Assembly: GCA_020848095.1 (NCBI GenBank)
Contig: JADLAT010000006.1
Location: forward strand, 1-64,000
Length of the DNA: 64,000 nucleotides
Reading direction: 5' to 3'
Source of the DNA: Alphaproteobacteria bacterium
Lineage (GTDB): Bacteria > Pseudomonadota > Alphaproteobacteria > Micavibrionales > Micavibrionaceae
The notes under the pieces are model-generated. The model did not search any database and was not told where the DNA came from. It saw only the letters and a list, made by a program, of their open reading frames with translations. How positions within the stretch are numbered: position 1 is the stretch's first letter; each line of letters begins with the position of its first letter. This document shows positions 18,201-26,124 of the stretch, piece by piece. The translations under genes were made by a program, and so were the position numbers.

Positions 18201-19751
18201 GACCAGTGTCAGGGCTGAGATATTAGGTGTAAAATCCCCCTTCAGAACATCGGCCATTGGATCATACGATCCAGAATCCATAAACAACGCCCCCAGATGC
18301 CCCGTCTGCGACAGTAGCCTAACTGTCAAACTCTCCAGAGCATTCTTCCATGATGCCTGCAACTCATCAGCGGCACCCAAATTCACAATACTTGTCGCGC
18401 TGTCCCGGAAATACTCGCCCAGAAACGACTCCAGAAACCCAAGCTTCTGTGCATCGAAATCTCCCCGGCTGGCCGAGTCAACCCCATCCACATGCGCCCA
18501 ACGAAAAAGAATATCCGAAATCTTCCCTTGCAAATTAAAGTCAGGAGAGAAAATCTCAGCGGGTTGCGCCAAACTGACTTGTTCTACCAACGTCAAAAGG
18601 GTTTCATCCATGCTCATGGCAACATGCAGATCGGGCAGCGTCCCATACCCCCGCAGCGTCGGTAGAAACAGCGTCCGCACATCGAGCGTATAATCCCCAG
18701 CATAAATCGTATTCACATTATCATACGCAAACCACACATCCGCGATCTTATTGGTCGCACCACCAATGGTCACCGTACTTTCCTGCTTTATCACATTGCC
18801 CGCCAGCGCATAATTTACGTTCGAATAGGCCAGATTAATCGCCGTAATTCCCTTCGCGGCCAGCGTGTAAAGCTCGCCCGTCTGCGACACGCCGTCCTGA
18901 TTGGCATCGACCCACACGCGCAAGGATGCAAACTGTGCGTCCGCGCTGGTGATCTTGTTGTCACCATTGCTGTCCAGCGCCTTCAGGCTCGTAAAACCAT
19001 TCGCGCTCCCCGCATTATTCCCGAACAGCTCGCTTTGATTATCAATCGTGCCATTGCCGTTCTTATCCAGCGCCAGCACCCCGTCGCCGCCGGTCACCCA
19101 GCCAGAGGCCTCGCGAAATCCGTCATTGTCGATGTCGAAATAAACCGATCCAGCACCATTCAGCGCGCTCAGCTCTATCCCGTCCCCGTCCAGATCGATC
19201 ACCAGCGGCGAAGCTACCGCCCGCTCTCCGTCTCGGAAGGGTCCAAAGATTCTTGGTAAAAAGGGACCATATGGTTCCATGGGTTTATGTTGAGGAATTG
19301 GCACCAAGGGGCTTGTATCGGGGCTAGGCAAAGCATCATAAGGAACCTCGCCGCCCGATTTATCAACTACTTTAGTGTCCGGCGCAGGTGGCCTACCGGG
19401 CATAAAAGGAACATTACCGGAATCTACTTCCACATTTTGGCCAATTGACAAACTTTTCAACCGGAATTGAACTGTACTCATACTTCCTTGATCGCCACCT
19501 TTTACAAGAACATCAACAGATCCTTCACCTGTAATTGTATGAAGTTCCGTTACAAATCCAGTTCCATTAAAATAACGAACTTCAACATAATATGGAGATG
19601 GTCCACCTGATAATGTAGAAAAATCAAGATGGACGGGGGCGTCTATATTGCCAAAAAGAATAAGCCCAGCACTGGTATTCCAAGGTCCCCAAACACCTGG
19701 GCCGCCTCCAACAGATGGACCGGCCCATACATTAAAACGATTATTCGCCAT
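15255..19751 (-). CDS. Large RTX calcium-binding protein, type I secretion substrate
   Basis: 1498 residues, no signal peptide. Residues 1-150 are a unique N-terminal region. Residues about 180-300 hold a Ca-binding module with ASPLVIDLDGDGIEL, FDIDNDGF and NQSELFGN. Six blocks of RTX nonapeptides (GGxGxDxLx, about 35 copies) lie near 603-650, 747-790, 884-930, 1017-1070, 1167-1230 and 1334-1400. Between them are five copies of the haemolysin-related domain, each ending like EKLAFADGTFIDL. The last 100 residues (DTFVF, then QIADFKISEGDRLEI) match a type I secretion C-terminal target domain. The start has an ideal AAGGAGG 6 bases upstream, inside the 3' end of the preceding gene. No exporter genes (ABC, HlyD-like) are nearby. 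Whether it is a toxin, adhesin or enzyme cannot be told. Confidence 0.9.
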   Translation of the reverse strand: MANNRFNVWAGPSVGGGPGVWGPWNTSAGLILFGNIDAPVHLDFSTLSGGPSPYYVEVRYFNGTGFVTELHTITGEGSVDVLVKGGDQGSMSTVQFRLKSLSIGQNVEVDSGNVPFMPGRPPAPDTKVVDKSGGEVPYDALPSPDTSPLVPIPQHKPMEPYGPFLPRIFGPFRDGERAVASPLVIDLDGDGIELSALNGAGSVYFDIDNDGFREASGWVTGGDGVLALDKNGNGTIDNQSELFGNNAGSANGFTSLKALDSNGDNKITSADAQFASLRVWVDANQDGVSQTGELYTLAAKGITAINLAYSNVNYALAGNVIKQESTVTIGGATNKIADVWFAYDNVNTIYAGDYTLDVRTLFLPTLRGYGTLPDLHVAMSMDETLLTLVEQVSLAQPAEIFSPDFNLQGKISDILFRWAHVDGVDSASRGDFDAQKLGFLESFLGEYFRDSATSIVNLGAADELQASWKNALESLTVRLLSQTGHLGALFMDSGSYDPMADVLKGDFTPNISALTLVRPVYAGDLEADVYLSSWNYILEIMNTVRDLSTLSTVEKDAVNSLVEDSALPGLTFEVLLRGANSSTDISGDDFANVLWGSIHRDVIYGKNGDDIIFGRDGNDTLIGGSGDDRLYGQAGDDILVGEYGDDAYFYESGFDRIDDIGGMDTIYVDRTMSAADASFRRNENLGSLDIFLKGYNAVKVSNHFSHDQYMVEKLAFADGTFIDLTQFKDVIGTAVDDILNGLDRPLLLDDVIYGKSGNDKLYGLKGNDILFGDEGNDTLDGGLGDDRLEGGNGDDRYIYGSGTGRGLDTIRDLSGTADIISMGTAYKSGNVNLVRVGRYDLAIESDGVRRLLIEDQFTDRNSIETLKLGDGTTINLMTYSHVVNGTSGNDILYGTSYGAGGDTIYGEKGDDILSGGEGDDTIYSGDGNDTIIYDGGFDKYYDSAGTDTIKIADPAITAANVSFLRAPGNHYDVDVLLNGVKSFTLFNQFQGNPSFETLKFANGTTLNLLNVVYPVINGTSGNDTLYGIGYGGKNADTINGLAGNDTLYGFAGNDTLDGGAGIDRLDGGEGNDTYKVALASGVDTIVDSAGTDKIIFGAGSTKAAMTMVKNGYNLDISFDGTLTAVVQNHFSYSQPDSMVEMLQFSDGQSTNLTSTVFTQNGTAAADTFRGHGGRDTLNGGAGNDSLYGYAGNDTLNGGDGNDTLNGGDGNDTLNGGKGYDYLIGGLGDDTYVFKAGDSAVAGSPDIIAESFGEGVDTIKLTGGILPGDVRMWADNTGSLTIQYSAADQIKIYGAYDFMLSAYVSPIEKIVFDNGTIWNLAAGLPLTDTDDGHQIYGSPYADSIDGRGGNDTIYGRDGNDKVYGGAGDDYLYGDAGNDRLYGAAGTDYLSGGSGSDTFVFLKSTAFGSSDQIADFKISEGDRLEISNILDLYNPLSDALSDFVRVTESGSNSFLAIDVNGGGDGFVQIAQLSGVTNITAGATATEAELQALVASGNLII

Positions 19752-20199
19752 TTTTTTCCTCCTTGTTTGACCCAGTAAATACTATTGGTGATAAAACTTC
19801 TGGCCGTTCGGCGCTAAATAATGGATAAAAAAGAGTTGTTACATTAGTGCCGGTAGCCGCTTGATAGCTTAGGTTTCCTGCGAATGTAATCGGGGAAAAA
19901 TAACCAATTAAAATAAAGGTAGTTACACAAATTCCCGCATAGATCATAAGAAATATGTTTGTCATATTTTTATTCTTTGCGCTTAACTGCTTAGCAGTTT
20001 GGGATACAAAGTAAATTGAAAAGATCACATAACCCAGAATCACAACAGAAAGCACGTATCGACTTTCCATGGGCATTTTCAACTCTCGCATCAAATCAAT
20101 TACAGCACCATGAGCTAATCCTACAAAAAACGTGCCCAAAATTAGGACGCCGAAAAAGGCAATCTGAAAACGCGAGATAGTTTGTTTTGTATTTCTCAT
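19741..20199 (-). CDS. Small membrane protein in the RTX operon
   Basis: 152 residues with three clear hydrophobic helices (about 13-33, 47-67 and 79-100) and a C-terminal segment outside them. The family is not recognised. GGAGAG precedes the ATG. Its stop overlaps the start of the RTX gene by 11 bases, and it begins 16 bases after the truncated RTX paralogue, so the three genes are almost surely one transcript. Being coupled to a secreted protein, it might be an accessory or immunity-like partner, but nothing in the sequence proves that. Confidence 0.75.
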   Translation of the reverse strand: MRNTKQTISRFQIAFFGVLILGTFFVGLAHGAVIDLMRELKMPMESRYVLSVVILGYVIFSIYFVSQTAKQLSAKNKNMTNIFLMIYAGICVTTFILIGYFSPITFAGNLSYQAATGTNVTTLFYPLFSAERPEVLSPIVFTGSNKEEKNGE

Positions 20200-20215
20200 T
20201 TTTTCTCTCCGTTAG

Positions 20216-21346
20216 TCATAGTGAAACAGTTCTTTTGCAAACAGGATGTAGTTCAAATAGCATGAGCAGATCCGACTGGGTTTCTAGCAAAATATCACCA
20301 TCAGGCTGCGCAGGCACTACGTTGTTCCATCCCCCACCGATCGTACCGTCCACGCGACCATTGCCGAACAGCTCCGATTGATTGTCAATGATACCGTTAC
20401 CGTTCCGATCCAGCGCCAGCAACCCGTCACCCCCGGTCACCCACGCCGTGCGTTGCTCAAAGCCGTCATTGTCCAGATCGAAATATACAGCCGAGCTGCC
20501 CGCATTACCAAGTCCCAGCCTCGTCAACTCGATCCCATCTCCGTCCAGATCCAGAACCAGCGGAGAAATCGCCTTCGGCCCGTGGTCAAACATCCCCGTC
20601 GGGCCGTCAAGCCAGTCAGGGAGCAAACCCATCACCCCTTTACCCAATTCGCCAAACGCCCAACCGTAGTCATCAGGTAGATGTACTATACTCGGTGGAA
20701 ATCCCAAATCTTCGGCCAGATCAGCCCGAGCCGGAGAAGATAAGCCCTTCAATGCTTCAAAAAGATTTCTAGCAAAATCGAATTGAGCCGGAAGACCAGA
20801 AGGATCGAGCAATCCTTGCGCCATGAAATAAGGTGGCAAAACAATTCCTCCGCCTGATTTGGCTATCTCTATGGCATCTTCCCAAATATCCAGAGGGTTA
20901 TCATTCGTTTGCCAGTCAGCCCATAACGCATCCGGATCGGGTGACTCATTTAGCATCTTGTTCGGAAACCAGTCGTCGGCATTTAAACCTGAATTATCAT
21001 ATTCTTCATTATGATAGTCATGAATTTGTTTACGAGATGGAGTGCCTCCGTTATTCGCGACATAAGCTTGCTGATGCTGAGTTGCTAGGGCCAGATTTAA
21101 ATCCGCCCAACCTTGGGAGCCGTAACTCATATCCTTATTATTGTTTTTCGCACCACTTTCAGCAAATCCATTGGCAATCTGCCCTTGCCATGTACCGTTA
21201 TCGGTAACACCAAGCCCCAAACGGCCATAATCCTCACCTTTGCTGGCGAGATACGCATAATAATCCCTGACCCTTTCAGTTTTTGTTTTTGAGGTATTGC
21301 CTAAAATATTTGCGGATTCATTCAATTCCATTACGGTCAAAGACAT
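20216..21346 (-). CDS. RTX-type protein lacking the nonapeptide and secretion domains
   Basis: 376 residues. Residues 15-120 are a Gly/Asn-rich domain (RVRDYYAYLASKGEDYGRLG, later SYGSQGWADLNLALATQHQQ) with no counterpart in the large RTX protein. Residues about 258-330 match that protein closely (PLVLDLDGDGIEL, FDLDNDGFE, VTGGDGLLALDRNGNGIID, NQSELFGN). Directly after NQSELFGN the likeness stops, and an unrelated 45-residue tail ends at TGA. No RTX repeats or type I secretion tail follow. It may be a 3'-truncated paralogue or a deliberately short partner. GAGAGG lies before the ATG. Confidence 0.7.
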   Translation of the reverse strand: MSLTVMELNESANILGNTSKTKTERVRDYYAYLASKGEDYGRLGLGVTDNGTWQGQIANGFAESGAKNNNKDMSYGSQGWADLNLALATQHQQAYVANNGGTPSRKQIHDYHNEEYDNSGLNADDWFPNKMLNESPDPDALWADWQTNDNPLDIWEDAIEIAKSGGGIVLPPYFMAQGLLDPSGLPAQFDFARNLFEALKGLSSPARADLAEDLGFPPSIVHLPDDYGWAFGELGKGVMGLLPDWLDGPTGMFDHGPKAISPLVLDLDGDGIELTRLGLGNAGSSAVYFDLDNDGFEQRTAWVTGGDGLLALDRNGNGIIDNQSELFGNGRVDGTIGGGWNNVVPAQPDGDILLETQSDLLMLFELHPVCKRTVSL

Positions 21347-21508
21347 GACTACCTCTCACTTTCTACGGGTCTAAACTCTAACGAATCAATAAATCCTATC
21401 GCAGCGTTACGTTGTTGCTGCCAATTTGGAAATTCAGCTATACGCCAACGAATTTTATACAATACCCCCTTATCGATAAAACGATGACTACACGCTGGGT
21501 TCTTATCT

Positions 21509-22016
21509 TTACCCGGAGGGCTTCAGATAACTTTTGACAGTACCGTCAGCATTCCTTTCGATTAAAAAATCATCCTGCACGTACGGGGCATAGGCGGGGT
21601 CTGGAGAAACTGGCTTTGGAACCTGATGCACATATTTTTCTAGGCCATAGATGATATTTTTATCCTTTTTGAATTCAGGCCCGCGCATTAAATTTGGAAC
21701 GACCGTATCAAAAGAAGGTCTTTTGGAAGCATTTTCTAAGAGCATCCCTTTCAACCTGCCTTCGTTAATGAGCTTTTGCCGCTCTTTTCTATGCAAGGGG
21801 TGAGAGGGAAGCACTTCAAATCCCGGAAGGGAATATTCCAGCACAACACTTTCGGCATCGCGGCCAGTGGGCGCAGCGCCGTCAAAATAACCCTTCGGCA
21901 CTTTGAATACGCGACCAGCAATCACAATTTTTACCGCATCGGATTGCTTCTTGTTATCAGGAAAGCACCCGGCAAGCAGCAAACAAATAAAAATACCACA
22001 AAAAAAGCTTTTTCAT
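21509..22016 (-). pseudogene. Lipoprotein gene with a homopolymer frameshift in its signal peptide
   Basis: The open frame encodes a soluble protein of about 155 residues with a lipobox, LLLAGC, but its only in-frame start is a TTG giving a signal peptide far too short. An ATG at 22014-22016 begins MKKLF in another frame. Removing one base from the seven-A run at 22000-22006 joins them into MKKLFCGIFICLLLAGC, a textbook lipoprotein signal. Either the gene is frameshifted (decay, phase variation or slippage) or the sequence has an indel error. The mature part has no recognised domain (for example VIAGRVFKVPKGYFDG, LPSHPLHRKERQKL). Confidence 0.65.
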
Positions 22017-22137
22017 ATCACCGCACCACTAGCCCCTTGCACATAGGATAGGAAATCGTTTTTGATTGTCTGATCCGTAAAATAGGATTGCAAAAGGGTC
22101 AGACTATCTTCGTATTCCGTCGAAGTAATGGTCATAG
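22013..22137 (-). pseudogene. Tiny gene coupled to the lipoprotein, probably frameshifted
   Basis: ATG 22137 with AAAGGA about 8 bases upstream encodes MTITSTEYEDSLTLLQSYF. As written, the frame continues as a 39-residue peptide to TGA at 22018. If the six-base homopolymer run at 22079-22084 had one more base, the reading would instead be TDQTIKNDFLSYVQGASGAV and would end in an ATGA overlap with the lipoprotein start, the usual sign of coupling. Function unknown. Confidence 0.35.
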
Positions 22138-22295
22138 CGGTTTTCCTTTCTTGAATAACGGTCTGAGAGTTGTTGCCGGGCTATGAGTCTTTTCAAAAAG
22201 TAAAAGCAAAAAAAAGCAAAAATCGTGTCGACAATAGGAGGAAGAGAAATAAAATACACAATTGAAATTAAGATAAAATTTTCGAGTGTCTGCAT
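22104..22295 (-). CDS. Possible small membrane protein, 63 residues
   Basis: From ATG 22295 the frame gives two adjacent hydrophobic stretches (ENFILISIVYFISL and DTIFAFFCFYFLKRLI) and a charged tail (ARQQLSDRYSRKENR). No convincing Shine-Dalgarno is present, and the 3' end overlaps the next small gene by 34 bases, so it could be a chance frame. It lies in the same minus-strand series that leads into the RTX operon. Confidence 0.35.
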   Translation of the reverse strand: MQTLENFILISIVYFISLPPIVDTIFAFFCFYFLKRLIARQQLSDRYSRKENRYDHYFDGIRR

Positions 22296-22302
22296 GCTAA
22301 AA

Positions 22303-22452
22303 TCATGAATATAATGCCGCAAAATCAGGATTCCCTTGCGCAAACAAATCAGATGCCTCATTTGCATAATGCTCAAAACCTCTACTAATTAACGCTCCCG
22401 CCCCTGATGCTATCAAACCGCTTACAAAAGCCGTTGGTACAACCCATCCCAT
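22303..22452 (-). CDS. Glycine-rich 49-residue peptide
   Basis: Short gene with an ideal ribosome site, GGAG 7 bases before ATG 22452. The peptide has a hydrophobic Gly/Ala/Ser-rich segment (VVPTAFVSGLIASGAGALI, residues 4-22) with GxxxG-like spacing, then an amphipathic half (FEHYANEASDLFAQGNPDF). This resembles small bacteriocin-like or membrane-acting peptides, but no processing or immunity gene is identifiable. It begins the run of small genes upstream of the RTX operon. Confidence 0.55.
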   Translation of the reverse strand: MGWVVPTAFVSGLIASGAGALISRGFEHYANEASDLFAQGNPDFAALYS

Positions 22453-22466
22453 TTTATTGCTCCTTC

Positions 22467-22664
22467 TTACTTATTGCCAGACGTAAAAAATGTTAATTTA
22501 GAAGTATATTTATGCCCAAGTTTATCTTGCATCCATTTATGTGCTTCCTTACTGTCTTGAATTTTGACCAAATAACGATCTCCTGGATTATGAGTGACTG
22601 GATCAAAAGAATAGAATGTATCTCCTACCCTGATTTCACGGGTAAGCGCTTTTCCAAATTGGAT
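22467..22664 (-). pseudogene. Gene remnant without a start codon
   Basis: An open frame of about 65 codons after an in-frame TGA at 22665-22667 has no start codon but reads like a real protein (REIRVGDTFYSFDPVTHNPG, DRYLVKIQDSKEAHKWMQDK) and ends at TAA 22467. It overlaps the end of the stop-interrupted membrane gene in another frame. It is either the C-terminal domain of that gene after a frameshift near 22665 or a separate truncated gene. Confidence 0.5.
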
Positions 22665-22977
22665 TCAAACGCTTTAGAATATCAACGGCAATACCACCCG
22701 CGCGCGTTGGGTTATCCGCCATCGCTTTCAGCATCGCAATCGTCAGCCAGAAAATGCAGAGCGACCCGAAAGTCAGGATCAGGCTCTGCTTGATAGATAA
22801 GAGCGTCTGATCATTCTGCTTCATAAAATACACCGCCGCGCCATAGGCAGCCCCAAGGATAATGGCAGCCTTTGCGCCCGGAATCTTGATACCGACCTAC
22901 GAGGCCAGCAGGGTCAACACAAACATCAAACCGATGTAATAAAGCGCAAACAACCCCATCGTCTTAACATAGGTCAT
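22636..22977 (-). pseudogene. Membrane protein gene interrupted by TAG
   Basis: From ATG 22977 the frame reads MTYVKTMGLFALYYIGLMF, reaches TAG at 22897-22899 after 26 codons, and continues in the same frame with two more hydrophobic helices (AAIILGAAYGAAVYF, SLILTFGSLCIFWLTIAML) to TGA at 22636. The length and helix pattern recall small ABZJ_00895-type membrane proteins; that is a weak match by eye. TAG serves as a normal stop elsewhere (leuA), so recoding is unlikely. The gene looks inactive. Confidence 0.6.
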
Positions 22978-23188
22978 TTCGCGTTACTCCCGTTATGTAT
23001 TTTCTGATATTGTGTATCTGTGTAATTCACAGCCACAGTGTAGGCCGCCTTCAAAAATTTTTCCAACTCAAAACAACAGCTGGAAAATCACATACATTTA
23101 TGGAATGGCCTATGAGAGGCAAAGCACGACCACTTCAGAGAAAAACTCTGACAGAAAAAAAGCCCTGACTTTAAAGGAAAAAAGAAAT

Positions 23189-23263
23189 TGGAGCGGGTGA
23201 AGGGATTCGAACCCTCGACCTATACCTTGGCAAGGTATCGCTCTACCCCTGAGCTACACCCGC
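23189..23263 (-). tRNA. tRNA-Gly (anticodon GCC)
   Basis: 75 bases with encoded CCA on the minus strand. The acceptor GCGGGTG pairs with CACCCGC, the anticodon loop TTGCCAA gives GCC, and the T loop is TTCGAAT. It borders the accessory region on its high-coordinate side. The 210 bases between the interrupted membrane gene and this tRNA hold nothing I can identify. Confidence 0.96.
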
Positions 23264-23323
23264 ATCCATAACCATCGGTGGAGTGATTTATAGAGATTAT
23301 GCGCGTGAAATCAAGCCCAAAAT

Positions 23324-23608
23324 TTAATAAATTTCACCGACCTTTATCAGAGGCACTTTATAGCCCAATGGCTCCAGCCCCGGAAACAGCGTAAAGATGA
23401 TCACATTCGGGCTTTTTTCGACCGGCGCGGTCATATGAACAGGAATTTCACATTCCATCAACTGCCCGTCATTTTCAGGGTCGTTATAGACCAGCTGAAA
23501 CAGGCGCTGTTCCCGGTAATACTCAACCCGGCGGACAATATCGGGCAACGGCCCGTCACTGACCAGAGTTACACGCCCATCATTTAATATGCCAAGTTCT
23601 ATATTCAT
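23324..23608 (-). CDS. Hypothetical protein, 94 residues
   Basis: Not recognised. Mostly beta-predicted, acidic, no membrane segment (ELGILNDGRVTLVSDGPLPD near the start). Its ATG overlaps the stop of the upstream gene by 4 bases (ATGA), so the two are translated together. It ends about 60 bases from the tRNA-Gly gene. Confidence 0.65.
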   Translation of the reverse strand: MNIELGILNDGRVTLVSDGPLPDIVRRVEYYREQRLFQLVYNDPENDGQLMECEIPVHMTAPVEKSPNVIIFTLFPGLEPLGYKVPLIKVGEIY

Positions 23609-23973
23609 GAATGCGGACCGGAAGGGTTAAAAAGGTTAGCTAAAGAGATATTTGGAGAATTGTCAGATGGTGACACAGAAGGATTGGTAACATTAAAATC
23701 TCGCCTCAAGGACGAAGGCCCGGCAGCCGGCCCGCAAATATTCTCCAGATTACACCTTAACTTCGCCATCGGCGTTTCAGGAACTTGGCCTCTTTCAAAT
23801 TTTTCTTTATAATCTGCCGGCGTGACAATCGAACAATCATCCGGCGGAAAACCGGAATACACCGCAGCCAGATGATTATGTCCCATAGAAGAAACACCGC
23901 ACCCCTCTAAGGCCGCGACCTGCTCCGCACGCAACGCAGCGTAATCCACGCTCTCCCCGCTATCTACCGTCAT
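23605..23973 (-). CDS. Hypothetical protein, 122 residues
   Basis: Not recognised. Four Cys (CGV, DDCSI, LRCN, NICG) and a Ser/Asn/Pro-rich C-terminal tail. No signal peptide at the annotated ATG. It is coupled to the 94-residue gene by a 4-base overlap. The 217-base gap to the divergent thioredoxin gene is AT-rich and should hold both promoters. Confidence 0.6.
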   Translation of the reverse strand: MTVDSGESVDYAALRAEQVAALEGCGVSSMGHNHLAAVYSGFPPDDCSIVTPADYKEKFERGQVPETPMAKLRCNLENICGPAAGPSSLRRDFNVTNPSVSPSDNSPNISLANLFNPSGPHS

Positions 23974-24190
23974 ACACCCCGACCTTATATTTAATATTCT
24001 TGGTTACTCGTGTTAACAATCATAGGGCAAATTCGTTAACAAATTGCTTACTTCATGATTATGTGAATATATTTGCCTTTATAAGTTCGGGATAAGTACG
24101 GACGTGCAATACCCCGCCCACCGGGAACGCTTGATTTATGAAGAAAAAACCTTACATATAAGGTGAAATCATAACAATCAGGGAATACAG

Positions 24191-25189
24191 ATGTTTTTTG
24201 GCTCCAAAACACAAAAGCCGCAACAGGTTCAGAATCAGGCACAAGCACCCTCCGCACCTCCGGTCATGAACACCATGAACGCCGCAAACGCGCCGGAACA
24301 AAACGCAGGCGCTGTCATTTTCGATGTAAACATCAACGATTTCGAAAGCCGCGTTATGGCCGCCTCGATGGAGCGCCCGGTAATCGTGGATTTCTGGGCG
24401 CCGTGGTGCGGGCCATGCAAACAATTAACGCCCGTTTTGGAATCTGCCGTAACCGCAGCGGGCGGGCAGGTCTTGCTCGCCAAAATCAACATTGATGAAA
24501 ATCCGGAACTGGCGCAGGCGCTTCAGGTACAATCCGTCCCTACCGTCTATGCCTTCTTTGGCGGGCGGCCCGTAGATGCGTTTCAAGGCGCGCAACCCGA
24601 AAGCAACATCAAGGCTTTCATTGATAAATTAATCACCCTTGCCCGCGCTAACGCACCCGATGCGATAAACATCCCCGAAGTGCTCAAGGCCGCGGCCGAA
24701 GCACTGGCGGCCAATGACTTGCCCACCGCGCAGGCGCTCTACGCCCAGATTTTACAACAGGACGAAAAAAACATTGAGGCCTATACCGGCATGGTTCGCG
24801 TCTTCATTGCCGCCAAGGCGCTGGAGCAGGCCGAAGGGTTAATTGAATCCGCCCCGCCGGTAATTGCAAACAACCCCTCTTTTCAGGCCGCAAAAACAGC
24901 TCTGGAACTGGCAAAGAAAGCCCCGGTCGGCGGCTATAATTCTCTGGTAAAGAAACTGGCCAAAAACCCGAAAGATCATCAGACCAGTATTGATCTGGCC
25001 GAGGCTCAATTCTCCTCCGGCGCAAAGGAAGAGGCCATAGAGACGCTTCTGGCCGCTATCGCACTGGATAGGGATTGGAACGAACAGGCCGCCCGCAAGA
25101 CGCTTCTGCGCTTTTTCGAAGCTCTGGGGCATGGAGACCCGTTGACCGTGGCAGCCCGAAAAAAACTCTCCAGCCTGCTTTTCTCCTGA
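24191..25189 (+). CDS. Thioredoxin-TPR protein (CnoX/YbbN family)
   Basis: Cytoplasmic redox chaperone-type protein. Residues 1-38 are a Gln/Ala/Pro-rich linker. A thioredoxin domain spans about 43-150 with the active site WCGPC (about residues 71-75) and the cis-Pro in QSVPTVYAF. Residues 160-332 are TPR-like helices (EALAANDLPTAQALYAQI, AEAQFSSGAKEEAIETLL). E. coli CnoX lacks the catalytic CxxC pair; here both Cys are kept, so disulphide activity is possible. AGGGAA precedes the ATG. The Lon-N gene follows 25 bases later on the same strand. Confidence 0.92.
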   Translation: MFFGSKTQKPQQVQNQAQAPSAPPVMNTMNAANAPEQNAGAVIFDVNINDFESRVMAASMERPVIVDFWAPWCGPCKQLTPVLESAVTAAGGQVLLAKINIDENPELAQALQVQSVPTVYAFFGGRPVDAFQGAQPESNIKAFIDKLITLARANAPDAINIPEVLKAAAEALAANDLPTAQALYAQILQQDEKNIEAYTGMVRVFIAAKALEQAEGLIESAPPVIANNPSFQAAKTALELAKKAPVGGYNSLVKKLAKNPKDHQTSIDLAEAQFSSGAKEEAIETLLAAIALDRDWNEQAARKTLLRFFEALGHGDPLTVAARKKLSSLLFS

Positions 25190-25214
25190 ATAAACAAGCC
25201 TATATAAATGCATT

Positions 25215-25871
25215 ATGGAACAAAACCCCTTCACGATAGAGTTTGACCTTCTGCCCGACCATTTACCGGTTTTCCCACTGATAAATGCTGTTTTACTGCC
25301 CGCCGGGCATCTGCCGCTCAATGTTTTTGAGCCGCGCTATATGCGCATGATTGATGACGCGCTAGCCACAGACCGGCTTATCGGCATAATCCAGCCGACC
25401 GACGAAACGGCTACCCATCCCCGCCCCCATCTGCGCCGCACCGGATGCGCAGGGAAAATCATAGAATTCAGCGAAACCGCTGATGGGCGCTATATCATAA
25501 AACTGGCCGGGCTTTACCGTTTTAACCTCATCGCGGAAATAGACCAGCCGCTCCCCTACCGGATCGTTACCGTAGATTGGCAACCCTACGAAAAGGACAG
25601 CAAGGCCTTTAAATGCCTCAATCTTGATCGCGCTCATCTCAATGCGCTCCTGCGACTTTATTTTTCAAAACAGGAAATGATCTGCGATTGGGAAGCCGTG
25701 GATGGCGCGGCCGATGACAAGCTCATCACCTGCCTTGCGATGATTTGCCCCTTCGAGCCACAAGAACGCCAGGCGCTGCTGGAGGCCGCATGCTGTAAAA
25801 CACGCGCCGACCTGTTCATGAGCATGCTGGAACTGGCCGTGCAGGGCCGCCCGCGCAATGCCTGTCATTAA
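25215..25871 (+). CDS. Lon N-terminal (LON substrate-binding) domain protein
   Basis: 218-residue protein made only of the Lon N-terminal domain: PVFPLINAVLLPAGHLPLNV (about residues 18-37), EPRYMRMIDDAL, GCAGKIIEFSETADGRYIIKL, and a helical C-terminal bundle. No ATPase or protease part follows. Such proteins are common in alphaproteobacteria; their role is not settled. It lies in a tight series between thioredoxin-TPR and the Trm112 gene. Confidence 0.9.
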   Translation: MEQNPFTIEFDLLPDHLPVFPLINAVLLPAGHLPLNVFEPRYMRMIDDALATDRLIGIIQPTDETATHPRPHLRRTGCAGKIIEFSETADGRYIIKLAGLYRFNLIAEIDQPLPYRIVTVDWQPYEKDSKAFKCLNLDRAHLNALLRLYFSKQEMICDWEAVDGAADDKLITCLAMICPFEPQERQALLEAACCKTRADLFMSMLELAVQGRPRNACH

Positions 25872-25936
25872 CCGGTGGCACATTTTAAAAGTTGCGCCTT
25901 GAAAAAACCCGGCTTTTCCTCCAAGATCACACCATC

Positions 25937-26116
25937 ATGAGCGCACAAATCGATCCAAAACTGCTTGAAATTCTGGTCTGCCCCCTGACCAAGAGCCCTC
26001 TGCGCTATGACGCACCCGCGCAGGAGCTTATCTCCGATCAGGCCGGACTGGCCTATCCCATCCGTGACGGCATACCCATCATGCTGGTGGATGAAGCCCG
26101 CCAGATCGAAAAATAA
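25937..26116 (+). CDS. Trm112-like protein (UPF0434)
   Basis: 59 residues: [19 protein letters not shown], then a beta-hairpin and [11 protein letters not shown]. Bacterial Trm112 homologues are thought to partner methyltransferases. Only one Cys (VCP) of the eukaryotic zinc site is present, as is usual in bacteria. ATG 25937 gives the canonical start; an extension to 25892 is in frame but unlike the family. Confidence 0.9.
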   Translation: MSAQIDPKLLEILVCPLTKSPLRYDAPAQELISDQAGLAYPIRDGIPIMLVDEARQIEK

Positions 26117-26124
26117 CAAAATTC

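Noticed and set aside
22636..22977. TAG read as an amino acid (stop codon recoding)
   Set aside because: TAG is used as a normal stop in this window (leuA ends in TAG), and no pyrrolysine or suppressor tRNA gene was seen.
14338..23000. Prophage or transposon
   Set aside because: No integrase, transposase, phage structural gene or terminal inverted repeats were found; only the tRNA fragment suggests integration.
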